From Diplonema papillatum (Eukaryota; Euglenozoa; Diplonemea; Diplonemida; Diplonemidae), in the NCBI GenBank assembly GCA_030068145.1, contig JAPJBO010000010.1, forward strand, positions 496,001 to 560,000: a DNA stretch of 64,000 bases. The letters run 5' to 3'. Under the pieces are notes generated by a model. It was given only the letters and a program-made list of their open reading frames with translations, was not told where the DNA came from and searched no databases. The position numbers and the translations under genes were made by a program. Below are positions 22,690 through 33,995 of this stretch, in pieces (the stretch's first letter is position 1; every line of letters begins with the position of its first letter).

Positions 22690-24695
22690 CCAGAGAACGT
22701 CCTCAGCGACTTCTCCGGAAGAGGGCCATGAGCTCTGCAAGGTCTGCATTGCAGTTGGACAATGCGGTCCGGCATTGCTGCCGTGCATTGCAGTAGCGGG
22801 TTTCGTTCAATGAGAGGAAAGGAATGAAGAAATCCGAACCGACCCCCTGTATGTAGATTCGTCAAGCCTCGCAGGTTCCCTCGGAAAATCGGTGAGAGGG
22901 CCGTGCGCCCTGTCCCAGAGACTGTCCATGTGGCTTCTCCGGAAGAGGGCCTTGCGCCCTTCCCAGAGGCTGTCTCCGTGACTCCTCCGGAAGAGGGCCG
23001 TGCGCCCTTCCCAGAGACTGTCCATGTGGCTTCTCCGGAAGAGGGCCTTGCGCCCTTCCCAGAGGTTGTCTCCGTGACTCCTCCGGAAGAGGGCCGTGCG
23101 CCCTGTCCCAGAGACTGCCCATGTGGCTTCTCCGGAAGAGGGCCTTGCGCCCTTCCCAGAGGCTGTCTCCGTGACTCCTCCGGAAGAGGGCCGTGCGCCC
23201 TTCCCAGAGACTGTCCATGTGGCTTCTCCGGAAGAGGGCCGTGCGCCCTTCCCAGAGACTGCCCATGTGGCTTCTCCGGAAGAGGGCCGTGCGCCCTTCC
23301 CAGAGACTGTCCATGTGGCTTCTCCGGAAGAGGGCCTTGCGCCCTTCCCAGAGGTTGTCTCCGTGACTCCTCCGGAAGAGGGCCGTGCGCCCTTCCCAGA
23401 GACTGTCCATGTGGCTTCTCCGGAAGAGGGCCGTGCGCCCTTCCCAGAGACTGTCCATGTGGCTTCTCCGGAAGAGGGCCTTGCGCCCTTCCCAGAGGCT
23501 GTCTCCGTGACTCCTCCGGAAGAGGGCCGTGCGCCCTTCCCAGAGACTGTCCATGTGGCTTCTCCGGAAGAGGGCCTTGCGCCCTTCCCAGAGGCTGTCT
23601 CCGTGACTCCTCCGGAAGAGGGCCGTGCGCCCTGTCCCAGAGACTGCCCATGTGGCTTCTCCGGAAGAGGGCCGTGCGCCCTTCCCAGAGACTGTCCATG
23701 TGGCTTCTCCGGAAGAGGGCCTTGCGCCCTTCCCAGAGGCTGTCTCCGTGACTCCTCCGGAAGAGGGCCGTGCGCCCTTCCCAGAGACTGTCCATGTGGC
23801 TTCTCCGGAAGAGGGCCTTGCGCCCTTCCCAGAGGCTGTCTCCGTGACTCCTCCGGAAGAGGGCCGTGCGCCCTGTCCCAGAGACTGCCCATGTGGCTTC
23901 TCCGGAAGAGGGCCGTGCGCCCTTCCCAGAGACTGTCCATGTGGCTTCTCCGGAAGAGGGCCTTGCGCCCTTCCCAGAGGCTGTCTCCGTGACTCCTCCG
24001 GAAGAGGGCCGTGCGCCCTTCCCAGAGACTGTCCATGTGGCTTCTCCGGAAGAGGGCCGTGCGCCCTTCCCAGAGACTGTCCATGTGGCTTCTCCGGAAG
24101 AGGGCCTTGCGCCCTTCCCAGAGGCTGTCTCCGTGACTCCTCCGGAAGAGGGCCGTGCGCCCTTCCCAGAGACTGTCCATGTGGCTTCTCCGGAAGAGGG
24201 CCTTGCGCCCTTCCCAGAGGCTGTCTCCGTGACTCCTCCGGAAGAGGGCCGTGCGCCCTTCCCAGAGACTGTCCATGTGGCTTCTCCGGAAGAGGGCCGT
24301 GCGCCCTTCCCAGAGGCTGTCTCCGTGACTCCTCCGGAAGAGGGCCGTGCGCCCTTCCCAGAGACTGTCTCCGTGACTCCTCCGGAAGAGGGCCTTGCGC
24401 CCTTCCCAGAGACTGTCCATGTGGCTTCTCCGGAAGAGGGCCGTGCGCCCTTCCCAGAGACTGTCCATGTGGCTTCTCCGGAAGAGGGCCTTGCGCCCTT
24501 CCCAGAGGCTGTCTCCGTGACTCCTCCGGAAGAGGGCCGTGCGCCCTGTCCCAGAGACTGCCCATGTGGCTTCTCCGGAAGAGGGCCGTGCGCCCTTCCC
24601 AGAGACTGTCCATGTGGCTTCTCCGGAAGAGGGCCTTGCGCCCTTCCCAGAGGTTGTCTCCGTGACTCCTCCGGAAGAGGGCCGTGCGCCCTGTC
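22690..24695. repeat. 48-bp minisatellite, about 37 units
   Basis: The unit opens GGAAGAGGGCCGTGCGCCCT and ends CTTCTCC (type A, with ACTGTCCATGTGG) or CTCCTCC (type B, with GCTGTCTCCGTGA). Types alternate irregularly, often A-B or A-A-B. The array proper is 22894-24694; a lone degenerate unit lies at 22690-22740. Since 48 is a multiple of three, long frames run through in all directions, but about five units are 49 bp (CCCTGTCCC instead of CCCTTCCC) and shift them. I therefore treat the array as non-coding. Confidence 0.95.
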
Positions 24696-24699
24696 GACG

Positions 24700-25050
24700 T
24701 CGCAAAGCTGACAGCCAAGAAGCAGAATCAACCTCTGCGCAATTGATCATCGACTTGAAGAACAACGCAGCGCAGAGTGGAAGCCCGCTTGAAAGACAGG
24801 TTGGTAGGCTGGATGCCGATCTCAGTTACAAGGCGACCAGGAAGAGCTGCAGAGCACCGTCGATCTCAGGTGGACGCGGAAGAGTCGACAGAGATGAAGG
24901 CGGCCCTACTCGATGCGAATCGGCGCGTGAAGTAAATGCAGGTCGGCAAAAGGAGGATCGTTTCGCGGCTTGAAGAAGAGCTCCGCATATTCGAGACGGC
25001 AATGGACGACGTTGAAGTCGCGGATCCGGACCCAGCGACCGGCGACTTCC
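24700..25050 (+). pseudogene. Decayed coiled-coil-like coding sequence
   Basis: Different frames of this stretch give pieces that look like one charged helical protein: ERQVGRLDADLSYK, then LQGDQEELQSTVDL, then AEESTEMKAALLDANRRVK, then RLEEELRIFETAMDDVEVA. No single frame spans them. It is flanked on both sides by copies of the 48-bp minisatellite unit, which suggests the array grew within or beside an old gene. This would be the only gene remnant on the plus strand. The family is not recognised. Confidence 0.35.
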
Positions 25051-25155
25051 CAAGAGGGTCTCGCGCCCTGCCCAGAGGCTGTCGCCGTGACTCCTCCCGG
25101 AAGAGGGCTGTGCCCTGTCCCGGAGATTACTCCGGAAGAGGGCCGTGCGCCCCAG
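25050..25155. repeat. Degenerate 48-bp minisatellite units
   Basis: Two to three diverged units (GAGGGTCTCGCGCCCTGCCC, GTGACTCCTCCCGGAAGAGG, GGAAGAGGGCCGTGCGCCCC), cut off from the main array by about 350 bp. Confidence 0.85.
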
Positions 25156-28100
25156 GAAGAGGACATGGGACCGAGCTGTCTGGCAGGAAGACCCGTGCAG
25201 TCACAGAGACTGTCTTCCGCGACTATAGTAGGACTGCCCTGCGAGATCCTACTGTTTCACAGGTGTAGTAAGAACTGGGGAAGCGTCTGAAATTGCGCAG
25301 CTTCTTCTTTTTGTTTGGAAAGGCAGGGCTGGTGTCGCTGTCCGATAGCAAAAGGACCCCGAGGCCGTACTCCTTGAGGACTCGGACCGAGTCTCGGCAG
25401 TCAAAAGTGGGCGAGCATCACGACGGCGGCAGTGACGAAGTGAAAGAGGTGTCTGTGCTGCGTGGCATAGGGCGCGTAATGACGTTCGGAGGGTGGGCCG
25501 GCTTGTGGGTGCGTTCCTCCCCTGCAGATGTTCATGACGTGATAGCTGCAAGTTGAGAAGGAGTATGCCCCGGAGGCGAGGCCGTGGCAACAGAGATGGC
25601 GCAGATGGATGACTCGTTGTACTGTGCGGTCGTGTATTGTGCAAGGACCCCGGTCGAGGCGGCCCGGCAGTCCCTCCAAAGGTCGGTGCTGGGAAGGCGC
25701 TCCACGTGGCTGCGCTGTCAGGTAGGATGCTTGCCCAAATAGTTAGGGCGCTTTCTGTAAGCAACTAGAAGGCGATCGTCCTGTGGATGTCAACATGCAT
25801 TTCGGCAGGGGTCAGTCTACCGATCCATGTACTTAGGTGCTTGGGAGCTTGATTCGAGCGGAGTCGAGGACGAGGCAGCTTGTGGCTCCTGTCACACGCT
25901 CTGCAAGCACAACGATTTTTCCGAAGTCCTTCCGCATTTAGGAATGTCCCTTCTGGCCTCGCTCGCGCTGGGTAAACGATGGAAATGACGCTGCGAAGTA
26001 GTTGCATGGTGCGTCTGAGCACGAGATGCAGTTTCGTATGCCGCGGCCAGTTTTCTTGTCGTCGCTGACTCTCATGAACACATTTGAATGCGGATGCTCA
26101 ACACAATAAACGCTACGTGGGCGCTATGTGAGTGTCTCGTATTTCCTCGACGAGCCATGTTGGCTGTGTGTGGGAGGAAGATGGTCAGCCACAGTTTTTT
26201 CGTCGACACCGACTCCTGGTTTATAGAGGCTGACGCTCTAGGGTGCCAGCAAGGCACTGCAGCTCACGGGCTGCATCCCAGGACCGTTGATGCCGGTAGT
26301 CCCTTAGCAAGTGCCAGAACGCTCTGCAATTGGTGGCATCTTGCTCTCGCATTTGGAGCTCAGGTGGTCAGAAGTTGGCTTCTGTAAACCGTGGGAGCGC
26401 GTCCTCGAACAAGGCGTGGCTGAGATGAAAGTGGCTCACCTGGTCGGGAAGAAACGACTTGTCGGCAGCGTTTCCGCGTGTGGCCTCTGCGTAGGAAAGA
26501 GGGAGATGCATTCCAGTCTGCTGTTCCTCCCTACTCGGTCTGCTGGCTAGGGACCATTGGGATAGAAGCCATTGGGACAATCCCATGGTACCGCGTGGAG
26601 AGCGCGATCGGGCCCACGGCAGCGCAAGCCCGTGCTCACACGCCGGTCGAGCTGGCAACGGTGGTTGCGCACGCAGCCGTCTGCTTGCGGTCGCGCCGGC
26701 TAGGCCCGCAACTGCAGCCGCCATGGCGGCCATATTTTCGCAGCGCACCCTCCGTGCCCCCAAGGAGGGAGCCACCCTCCCCAGGGACACAGAGAATGCG
26801 CTCCTCCGGCGCTGCTGCAGGCCCTGCCATCTGTCCGTCCGCCGCTGGTGAGCCCCCCCTAGGGGGCACCGCTGGACTTCCCTCCCTGACCCCCGAGGGC
26901 CGGTGCAGGAAGTCGCTCTGCCTGGCAAAAGGGTGGTAAAGCCGAACCCCTCCGCCTCCCTGGGTGTGTGTGTTGGTGGTGGTGGTGTGCATGCCGGGTG
27001 CCCTTTGTCCGGCATGCGTGTGATCGGTCGTGACGGCTGGCCCGCTACAGCTCGCACGTGATCTGGGTGGTTGGCGCTGGGTGGTGTGGGGTGGGACTCG
27101 GGGGTTCGGCTCTACCCCCCCGGTGATCGGCATCACTTCCCCCTGCACCTGCCCCTGGGGAGCAGCTTGGGCGCCGGGTGCTCGTCCCACATCTCCCTGT
27201 TCGCCCACCCCCCCGTCCTGTGGTCGTTCGTTAAAGGGGGGCCCCGGTCCGGGCGCCGGTGGGCCGTGGCCCTCGTTTTGGGGGTCCTGTCCGGGGTCGT
27301 CGTGGCCTCCCCCGGCTTCGCCGTTGCCGCTGCCGCCCCCGCCTTTTTTTTTTTTTTAATGACGGCAGTTTTTTGCCAATCGGTCGCCTCGTGGCTATGA
27401 CTTTGTGGAGTTTTCTTTTTTTTTTTTTTTTGTTGCCAGCTAAATGTTCCGCCCCCTTGTCGACTGACGAAACAGAACTCAGGGCGTGTTTCGCTCTGGC
27501 TCGACGTGGAGCAGGACAGATCTGGCAGGCGTGCATCCCCTTTATCACGATGCGAAACGCGTCAGGGAAAAAGTGCTACTCGGCGGGGTTCCGCTGTTGT
27601 CGGGTGCGACTAGACAACCTGGGCGTACTACGCTCCGGAAATCCAGAAAAAGTGGCTGGCTGCTCGTTTGGGCTGGAATAATAACGGCACCGCACAAAGC
27701 GAAAACAAGGCGAAATCACCTCCACCACAAACGGCAATTCCTGTAGGAAATACTACAGAGACCCAAAACGCAGCCAAACAGCCCGACTAAGGTCTAGTGC
27801 GGGCGAGAAGCTACGCCTCCCCTGCACCTTTGGTGCCCTACCGGAAGACACGTGCCATCATGCTCGGCGGCGTCTGTTGCGCGTGCATTTTGTAACCATC
27901 ACTCTCCAACTAGTTGAACCCCGCAAGCACACAAAGGACGGGTGATCGACCTCGCCTGCACCCACGCCCGCACCCACGAGAAGTAAAGGGACAACCTGCG
28001 GGTCGACGTGTCAGATTTCTGCCGGAAGAAAAGCATCAATGCGCGGGGGGGCGCATATGCTTCAGGCGCTTGTGGTATGATGGCACTGCTCGGAGGAGCG

Positions 28101-28898
28101 GGGCGGGGGGTGCACGCGCGGCCGGATTATGCCTTGCCCGAGGGCGAGCCTCCGGCGTTTTCCTGTCTTTCATTCTTTCATGATTTTGGTTGAAGCAGCA
28201 CAAGGGCCCGACCTTCCGTTTTTTTTCTTTTCGTTTCGACTGGTTCTAAGCCGGCATTTTTCCTCTTTTTCCCCCCACGAGCACGGGTTGCAGCCATTCT
28301 CGCTTGGTGCGGGTACTGTGCAAGGTGGTATCGCTCGACTGGTGAGAGTGCAAAGAATCTGTGGGGCATCGCCGCCTTCCGATTGCCTCTTAGCTCGTAT
28401 GGTTTGTGCTACGATTCGCCTCTTCAGCACGTTACGATCGGCTAACCCCAGGAGTCGGGTCCAATCCAGTTCGACCCTTTACGGACGGGGGTTTGCACTT
28501 TTCTAAAAGGGACGTGGCTCCTATTGCGCGCAGCCTTTCTTTGTGCGCACTGTGTGAAGTTCCTATTTGATGGGCGTAACACGATTCGCTGCCATCTGTC
28601 TGTTTTTAATAATGACAAACGCGTTTGTTACGATACAAATACGTCAGAGCCAGCTGGTGAATCGTGCATGCGTTGACCCGTGGGTTCTCCTACATGCTTT
28701 TTAGCGTTTTTTTTGTAGTTTAGGTACCAGGGAAAGCCTGTTACACGGGAGCCAAGCTTCACGTGTTCGGCGGTACTGCAGAGCCACGGGCCTTCGGGTC
28801 AAGTGGCTACCGATTTCCAAACTAAAGCATCAAGGCTTGGCGCACCTTGGGGCTTGGCGCTCGCGCTGAACACAAGCTCGTCGAGACGGTCAGCCGCA
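25156..28898. other. Gene-free GC-rich stretch
   Basis: No convincing gene. The 26.6-27.4 kb part is C/G-rich with GGT and T-run simple sequence, giving long but random-looking frames on both strands. A short plus-strand frame near 25596 (MAQMDDSLYCAVVYCART) looks mildly protein-like but cannot be assigned. Confidence 0.45.
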
Positions 28899-28998
28899 GG
28901 GCAGAGCGGACGGGGTTGTGGCACTGTGTTGCCCCGGACTCAAGCTTTGCAAGCTGTGCTTGACCGTCACGTTCCTGCACCAGGAGCGGCGTTTTCCT
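28899..28998 (+). repeat. Family C dispersed repeat
   Basis: GGACGGGGTTGTGGCACTGT, GACTCAAGCTTTGCAAGCTG and TTGACCGTCACGTTCCTG match the copy at 5680. Confidence 0.75.
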
Positions 28999-29460
28999 TC
29001 CTTCCTTGTGGTTTAGAGGTTCGGTGTTTTTGGGGTCTCCGGTTGACCATTGAGGCTGGGAGCCGGGTAGTAAAAGGGATGTAGGCATAAATACACACGG
29101 TAACTGCGGCTAAGTAACTGTTTTTCTTCACTCCGTCCGTAAGGGGGCATTTCCGCTGGACCCCGACAGCCTCCCGGGGCATCCGCGCCGTAATTACCTG
29201 CAACCCGACTCGCTTCGAGGCCGAGAACTCGAGAAAAGATGATGGGAAAGGGTAGGAAACCCCCCTTCTTGGTGCAAAAAAAAAAAAAGAAAAAGCAGAG
29301 CACGTGCTATCCGGGCACTCCGTCGAGGAAGAAGTCCCGCAGCGCCCCTCAAGGAGTAATGATATACCTCGCGGGAAACTGGGAATATAACAAAGACAGC
29401 CCCACATTTCGCGTTTTCGTCGAATCGAGAGCTTTTTATCCCTTTCTTCCGACAGCTTGT

Positions 29461-29520
29461 GTCAGACTAGCGCACCCAAGAGTGATTTGCTTCCTTTCTT
29501 GGCGAGCTTTCTGCCGTTCT
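29461..29520 (+). repeat. Dispersed GTGTCAGACTAGC repeat, copy 2
   Basis: A diverged copy of 20034-20090, followed after 30 bp by the GAGTGAAAG motif. It lies just downstream of the second FAD oxidase. Confidence 0.5.
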
Positions 29521-29726
29521 GGAAGTTGCTTGGTTGTTCTGTTTTTTTTTAGAGTGAAAGTTTTTGTTTTCGCTTCCCCGTCGAGTGTTCTTACTAGTTT
29601 TCGTCTGGCTGTTTCGTCATCACCTTCGATTGACGTATAATCGAAGGTAACCAAAACTAAGATCTAACGATCCGCGACGATAAAAAAGAGAAAGCCAAGT
29701 AGTGCTGCTACCCTGAAGGGGCGTCG

Positions 29727-31424
29727 TCACTGCTGCGCGAGAAGCGATGGGAGCTCGCCATCTGAGTTGAACACGTTGTTGTGGTCGTACGTCTTCTTCA
29801 GGATACGGAGGCGCTGGTAGATCATCTGATCCGGGTAGATGTCGCGAATGTTCTCCACGCGCTGGTCGGCATAGTTGCTGTAGTACGCGCGGGAGATCGG
29901 GGCCAGCACGTTCTTGCTGAACTCGTCGACTTCCACAAGCGCGGCGTCTCTGTGAACCGCCGGGCTCATCGGCCACCTGCAGTAGCTGATGGTGCCCCAA
30001 GAGTTCCTGGTGCTCATCGAGCTCCGCCTGTGGTGCTGGTCGTTCTTCGCAGCCGCGCCTCCCCACGCTTCGAACACCATGTAGAAGTGCTCGCCGACCG
30101 CCATCCAATTCTCCGGTTGGACCATCTTGTGCAGCCGCTCTGCCATGTCGTCGAGCCACGCTTCATTCCCACAAACATCCATCTTCGACATCACGTTTCT
30201 CGACGTGCACGACCCCTCTTCAACAGACTCCGACGGCACGTCACTCAAAACCTTGTGGATGCTGTCGGACACGACGGCGTTGATCTCCTTGGAAAAAGGG
30301 ACGCTCTCGATGCGCGAGAGGAACCCGTCGATTGCCGCCGTGCCTTCCGCAAGCGACGCCGCCTCGTCGTGGTCGTTCGCCGGGACGTACCGAAAGTCGA
30401 ACCTCAGCGCGACCGGGCTGTTGGTCATGAAATCCTGCAGGGGGATGATCCTCGGCCACACGAGCAGCCGCGACTCTTCGTCGGACTCCTCGCCCGGCAC
30501 CCCGTAGTGCGAGCACATGCTCTTCCAGAACACCTTCATGTCGTCCAGCGTCGACGCGCTGTATTTAACGGTGCCGGACACGACGTACTTCGGCTTCTCG
30601 ATCATCTTGACCCAGAACTTCGTCACGATGCCAAGCCCGGCGTGACCCGATCCTCGGGCGGCCCACAGCAGCGACTTGTGCTCGCCCCACGTCTGGTGAC
30701 CCCGCAGCGTCTTTTCGTGCTCCGGTTCGAACTCGGTGACGATCTTTCCGTCCGCGAGCACCATCTCGACGCCGACGACGTAGTCGGAGCCGAACCCGTA
30801 CATGCGGGTGTAGAACCCCATTCCGCCGCCGAGGTAGTGGCCGCCGAGCGCCACGGTGGGCATGAGGCCGTGGAGGACCATGTGGTCTGTTTGCTGGTAG
30901 TGCGAGAAGGTTTCTTCGATGGTGACGCCGGGCTGCGCGACGAAGTACTGGGTTTTGGTCTTTCGGTCTTCGACCTGTTCGATGCTTTTCATGTGCAGGA
31001 GCGAGACCACGACGCAGCCTCGGCAGGTGCTGGCGCAGGACATCGCGTGCCCGCCGCTGCGGGTGGTGAAGGGGAGCCCTGCCTCGGTCAGGAACTTGAC
31101 GGCCTTCGACACGTCGGAAGTGCTCCGCATCTCGAAGATCGCAGACGGGATCTTGTCTTCGCACTCGGCGAGCTTCACTTGGTCTTCGTTGTGGAACGTC
31201 ATGTTGGCGTTTCCACCGTTGCTGCCGCACTGCGAGCCGGCCGCCTGCAAGTTCCCATCGCAGCACCTGTGATTCGGCAGCAGCACAGTACCCTCCAAAG
31301 TGTCTTCGAACCGGCATAAAGACTTTTCGAGTGCATACGTCGTCGGGTCTATCCGGCTGGTATGCCAACGCGATCCCGCCACTATGACGGCCGCATGCAG
31401 ACACAGATACACGTTTCGTAGCAT
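29727..31424 (-). CDS. Secreted FAD-linked oxidase, BBE-like (paralogue 2)
   Basis: This intronless frame of 565 residues is a clear paralogue of the oxidase at 7501-9198: same length, same strand, same motif order. RSGGH lies at 122-126, a Cys cluster at 130/134/137, and GGHYLGGGMG follows; the BBE C-terminus has the YSNYAD and YDHNNVF motifs. The frame is open 90 codons further upstream, but that extension is basic, low-complexity and runs toward a tandem repeat. I therefore start at the ATG at 31424, which opens directly onto a signal peptide (residues 1-17) and matches the paralogue's start. The cysteine of bicovalent relatives is replaced by Met, so single covalent FAD attachment is expected. 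The product is probably secreted; the substrate is unknown. Confidence 0.92.
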   Translation of the reverse strand: MLRNVYLCLHAAVIVAGSRWHTSRIDPTTYALEKSLCRFEDTLEGTVLLPNHRCCDGNLQAAGSQCGSNGGNANMTFHNEDQVKLAECEDKIPSAIFEMRSTSDVSKAVKFLTEAGLPFTTRSGGHAMSCASTCRGCVVVSLLHMKSIEQVEDRKTKTQYFVAQPGVTIEETFSHYQQTDHMVLHGLMPTVALGGHYLGGGMGFYTRMYGFGSDYVVGVEMVLADGKIVTEFEPEHEKTLRGHQTWGEHKSLLWAARGSGHAGLGIVTKFWVKMIEKPKYVVSGTVKYSASTLDDMKVFWKSMCSHYGVPGEESDEESRLLVWPRIIPLQDFMTNSPVALRFDFRYVPANDHDEAASLAEGTAAIDGFLSRIESVPFSKEINAVVSDSIHKVLSDVPSESVEEGSCTSRNVMSKMDVCGNEAWLDDMAERLHKMVQPENWMAVGEHFYMVFEAWGGAAAKNDQHHRRSSMSTRNSWGTISYCRWPMSPAVHRDAALVEVDEFSKNVLAPISRAYYSNYADQRVENIRDIYPDQMIYQRLRILKKTYDHNNVFNSDGELPSLLAQQ

Positions 31425-31690
31425 CGCGCTAAGGTGCGTTAGCTTTTTGCGCTCCCTTTTCTTCTTGAGTGCTTTGGAGTTATCCGACCAGCGGACCTTG
31501 CTTCTGGACCGTTTCCGGGTTCTGCTTCTTTTTGTGAGTCCTTTTTCTGCGGTCGATCCTTTTGTGTTCTTGTTGGCTATGCGGTTCGCAGCGTTTCTTG
31601 TTGGGTTGCTTTCTTTCCGCGATAGACTGTTGTTGTCTGTTTCCTCTTTCCAAACCTGTCGAGCAGTAGGGATTGAATCGTGAACAACGG

Positions 31691-31897
31691 TCATGCGGGT
31701 ACAGAAGGAGTCATGCGGGTACAGAAGGAGTCATGCGGGTACAGAAGGAGTCATGCGGGTACAGAAGGAGTCATGCGGGTACAGAAGGAGTCATGCGGGT
31801 ACAGAAGGAGTCATGCGGGTACAGAAGGAGTCATGCGGGTACAGAAGGAGTCATGCGGGTACAGAAGGAGTCATGCGGGTACAGAAGGAGTCATGCG
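31691..31897. repeat. 20-bp tandem repeat, ten identical copies
   Basis: TCATGCGGGTACAGAAGGAG is repeated exactly ten times plus seven bases with no mismatch, so the array is young or homogenised. It begins about 267 bp upstream of the second FAD oxidase start. There are no spacers, so it is not CRISPR. Confidence 0.97.
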
Positions 31898-31926
31898 CCG
31901 CGATTCTCCAAATTCTGCCCTTCGGA

Positions 31927-31970
31927 GTTTTTAGAGTTGAAGTTCGCTTTTGTCCCAGGGGATTTCCACC
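31927..31970 (+). repeat. Dispersed GAGTGAAAGTTCGC motif, diverged
   Basis: TTTTTAGAGTTGAAGTTCGC; it lies 30 bp right of the 20-bp array. Confidence 0.5.
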
Positions 31971-32204
31971 GGAGGATGCCGGGTGTAGGGGACGCCTTGG
32001 GACGCTGGGTCAAAATGAGAGGTGGCGCGAATCAGCTGTCGTCCAGGCGGGTGCACAACACCGCAGACTCCCGTCCGTGCGATCACGCGGTGCGCAACTA
32101 TAACCTTTGGGTAATCAGGAGGACAGCCAGGGTTGGGCACCTTACCTTCTGCACAGCCGGTTGCATGTCAACACGGTGCCGGCCTCCTCAAAACATGGCT
32201 GGGC

Positions 32205-32283
32205 CCCCACACAGTTTTCAACCACATGCAATGAGTGAGGAAACTGAACCGCCCTGAGTTGGACCACTTGAAACCACGTCCAG
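32205..32283 (-). repeat. Family D dispersed repeat, copy 2
   Basis: Inverted match to 20439-20535 over GGCGGTTCAGTTTCCTCAC and TTGCATGTGGTTG. Confidence 0.7.
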
Positions 32284-33235
32284 AGTCTGAATCGGCAATG
32301 CTGCCAACAAAATCTCTAGTTTTCCATCCTTCTACTTCCCTCTCGCGGTGTACGGTTTCTCGTGAAGCCGGCGGGATCGAACTGAAGAAAACGACAACAC
32401 GAGGAGGGACAAATCAAAAACACGGAACGTTTTTTTGCCCTATTTTCGGCGCGTGTCAAAAAAAAGAAAAGGAGCAAGAGAAAGGGCGGGTGGGGGGGAG
32501 CGAGCTCACTAGGAACTCTGCTGCGCTAGGTGCGAGTATTGTTAAGATCGGAAATCAAAGGAGCCTGCACGAGATATTAACGGGGACCAACACCGAGAGT
32601 GAGGGACACCCTTTCTCACGGCAAAACCAAAGGGCGAGTGGCGGCGCTTCTTTTGTCGGGAAAGGTCCTTTGTTCGCAGTGTATCAATGCATCCGAAGAA
32701 CGCGATAAAGACACAACACTTGTTGCGTAATTGTTGTACTTTGAGGTAGTAGAAGATCGCTGTGTCTGACATGAGCCTGCAAGCGTTTAACCACATCAAG
32801 CCAATGGAAGCATTGAGTTCTTTTAAGTACATGAACCACGTGGATTAGCATGCACTGTGTTTAGCAGCGGCTGCCAAACATCCCGTGACACCGCACAAGG
32901 TGGTAAAACGCTCTTTTGTTTTCTTTTCGATTGAAGAAAATGGAAACGCGAAATAAAGGAGAAGCGGGGACACATGGAAGGACCGAACCGTGAAAGCCCG
33001 CCATCCGGGGACAAAGGTGACGGGGCTGCTCGCGTCTTTCAAAGCCCCCCACTCCCCCTTCCCCTCTCCCGCCTCGTGAAAGGTTAGAATTTTGTTGGCC
33101 GAGGCTAATGGGCGTCGAACGTTTAGTCGCTCCCAGCGATCGTTTACGGAAAAAAAAAAGAAAAGACAGGCGCTTCGTTTTGTTTGTTGCGCGCCGGTGT
33201 TTGCTGGTCGGTTTCCCATGTTGCATTCCGATCGA

Positions 33236-33451
33236 CCACCAAAACACGCTGCCTGAGTCTTTTTAGCCTGCGCAATACAAGGACAACCCGCAATATTGTT
33301 AGTGCAACTAAAAGAAAGTACGGTCTCGCGCAGACAACGGTCACCCACCAAAACACGCTGCCTACGTCGTTTTAGCCTGCGCAATACAAAGGTCAACCCG
33401 CAAGATTGTTAGTGCAACTAAAAAGAAAGTACGGTCTCCGCAGACAAAAGG
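33236..33451. repeat. 109-bp tandem duplication
   Basis: Two units start CCACCAAAACACGCTGCCT and run through TTTTAGCCTGCGCAATACAA to GAAAGTACGGTCTC, differing at only a few sites. This is a recent local duplication. Confidence 0.95.
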
Positions 33452-33869
33452 GAGATAAGCGGGCAGTATTCGGCGCGCGGCGCGGTGGCGAGCTGCGGGG
33501 TGGGAGGCCTCCCCGGCCCAGACCCGCCGTACTTGGAAAAGGGGCGAGCCCCCTCGACGCACAGAAATGGGTCAGTCCAAGCCCGCGTCTCCCGGTGCGA
33601 CACTGGGGGGTCGCTTCGCGTCCTCGTTTTGTGTATCCGTGTCCGTATGCGGTCCACAAAAAAAAAGAAACACGAGAACTTAACACCAGGTCGACCCCGT
33701 TTCGTGGCGCATCCCCTGATGGCCTGCCAACCACGAGTGTTGAATGAGGTTAACAATCCAAACCGTCACAGGGAACCGCCACTGAGCTGCTGGGGGACGC
33801 GACGCGGGGGGTGCGAGCATCCATGTTTCCAGGTTAGGTAGTAGGAAATGCTCGGCGATGCTGCCCGAC

Positions 33870-33995
33870 AAAGAACAGACACCTGCTTTGTAGGAGATAC
33901 CGCCGGTTGCGAGTTGCAGAGGGAGGATCTGCGTTGTTGCCCGAAACACGAAACACTGGTGTTGCCTGCCTGGGTACGTGCCGGGAGCTTAGGCG
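33870..33995 (-). repeat. Family A dispersed repeat, diverged
   Basis: ACACCTGCTTTGTAGGAGAT and CGAAACACGAAACAC follow the inverted family order. Confidence 0.65.

Noticed and set aside
22449-24731. Frames of up to 760 codons on both strands
   Set aside because: They exist only because the minisatellite unit is 48 bp; 49-bp units shift every frame and all strands are equally open.
26368-27400. Several overlapping long frames on both strands
   Set aside because: C/G-rich simple sequence; all frames are equally open and none has a recognisable domain.
29781-31319. Plus-strand frame of 512 codons
   Set aside because: Antisense shadow of the second FAD oxidase.
31425-31694. 90-codon N-terminal extension of the second FAD oxidase
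   Set aside because: Basic low-complexity sequence before a clear signal peptide; the paralogue starts at the equivalent inner ATG.
31691-31897. Possible CRISPR array
   Set aside because: Pure tandem 20-bp units without spacers, in a eukaryotic context.
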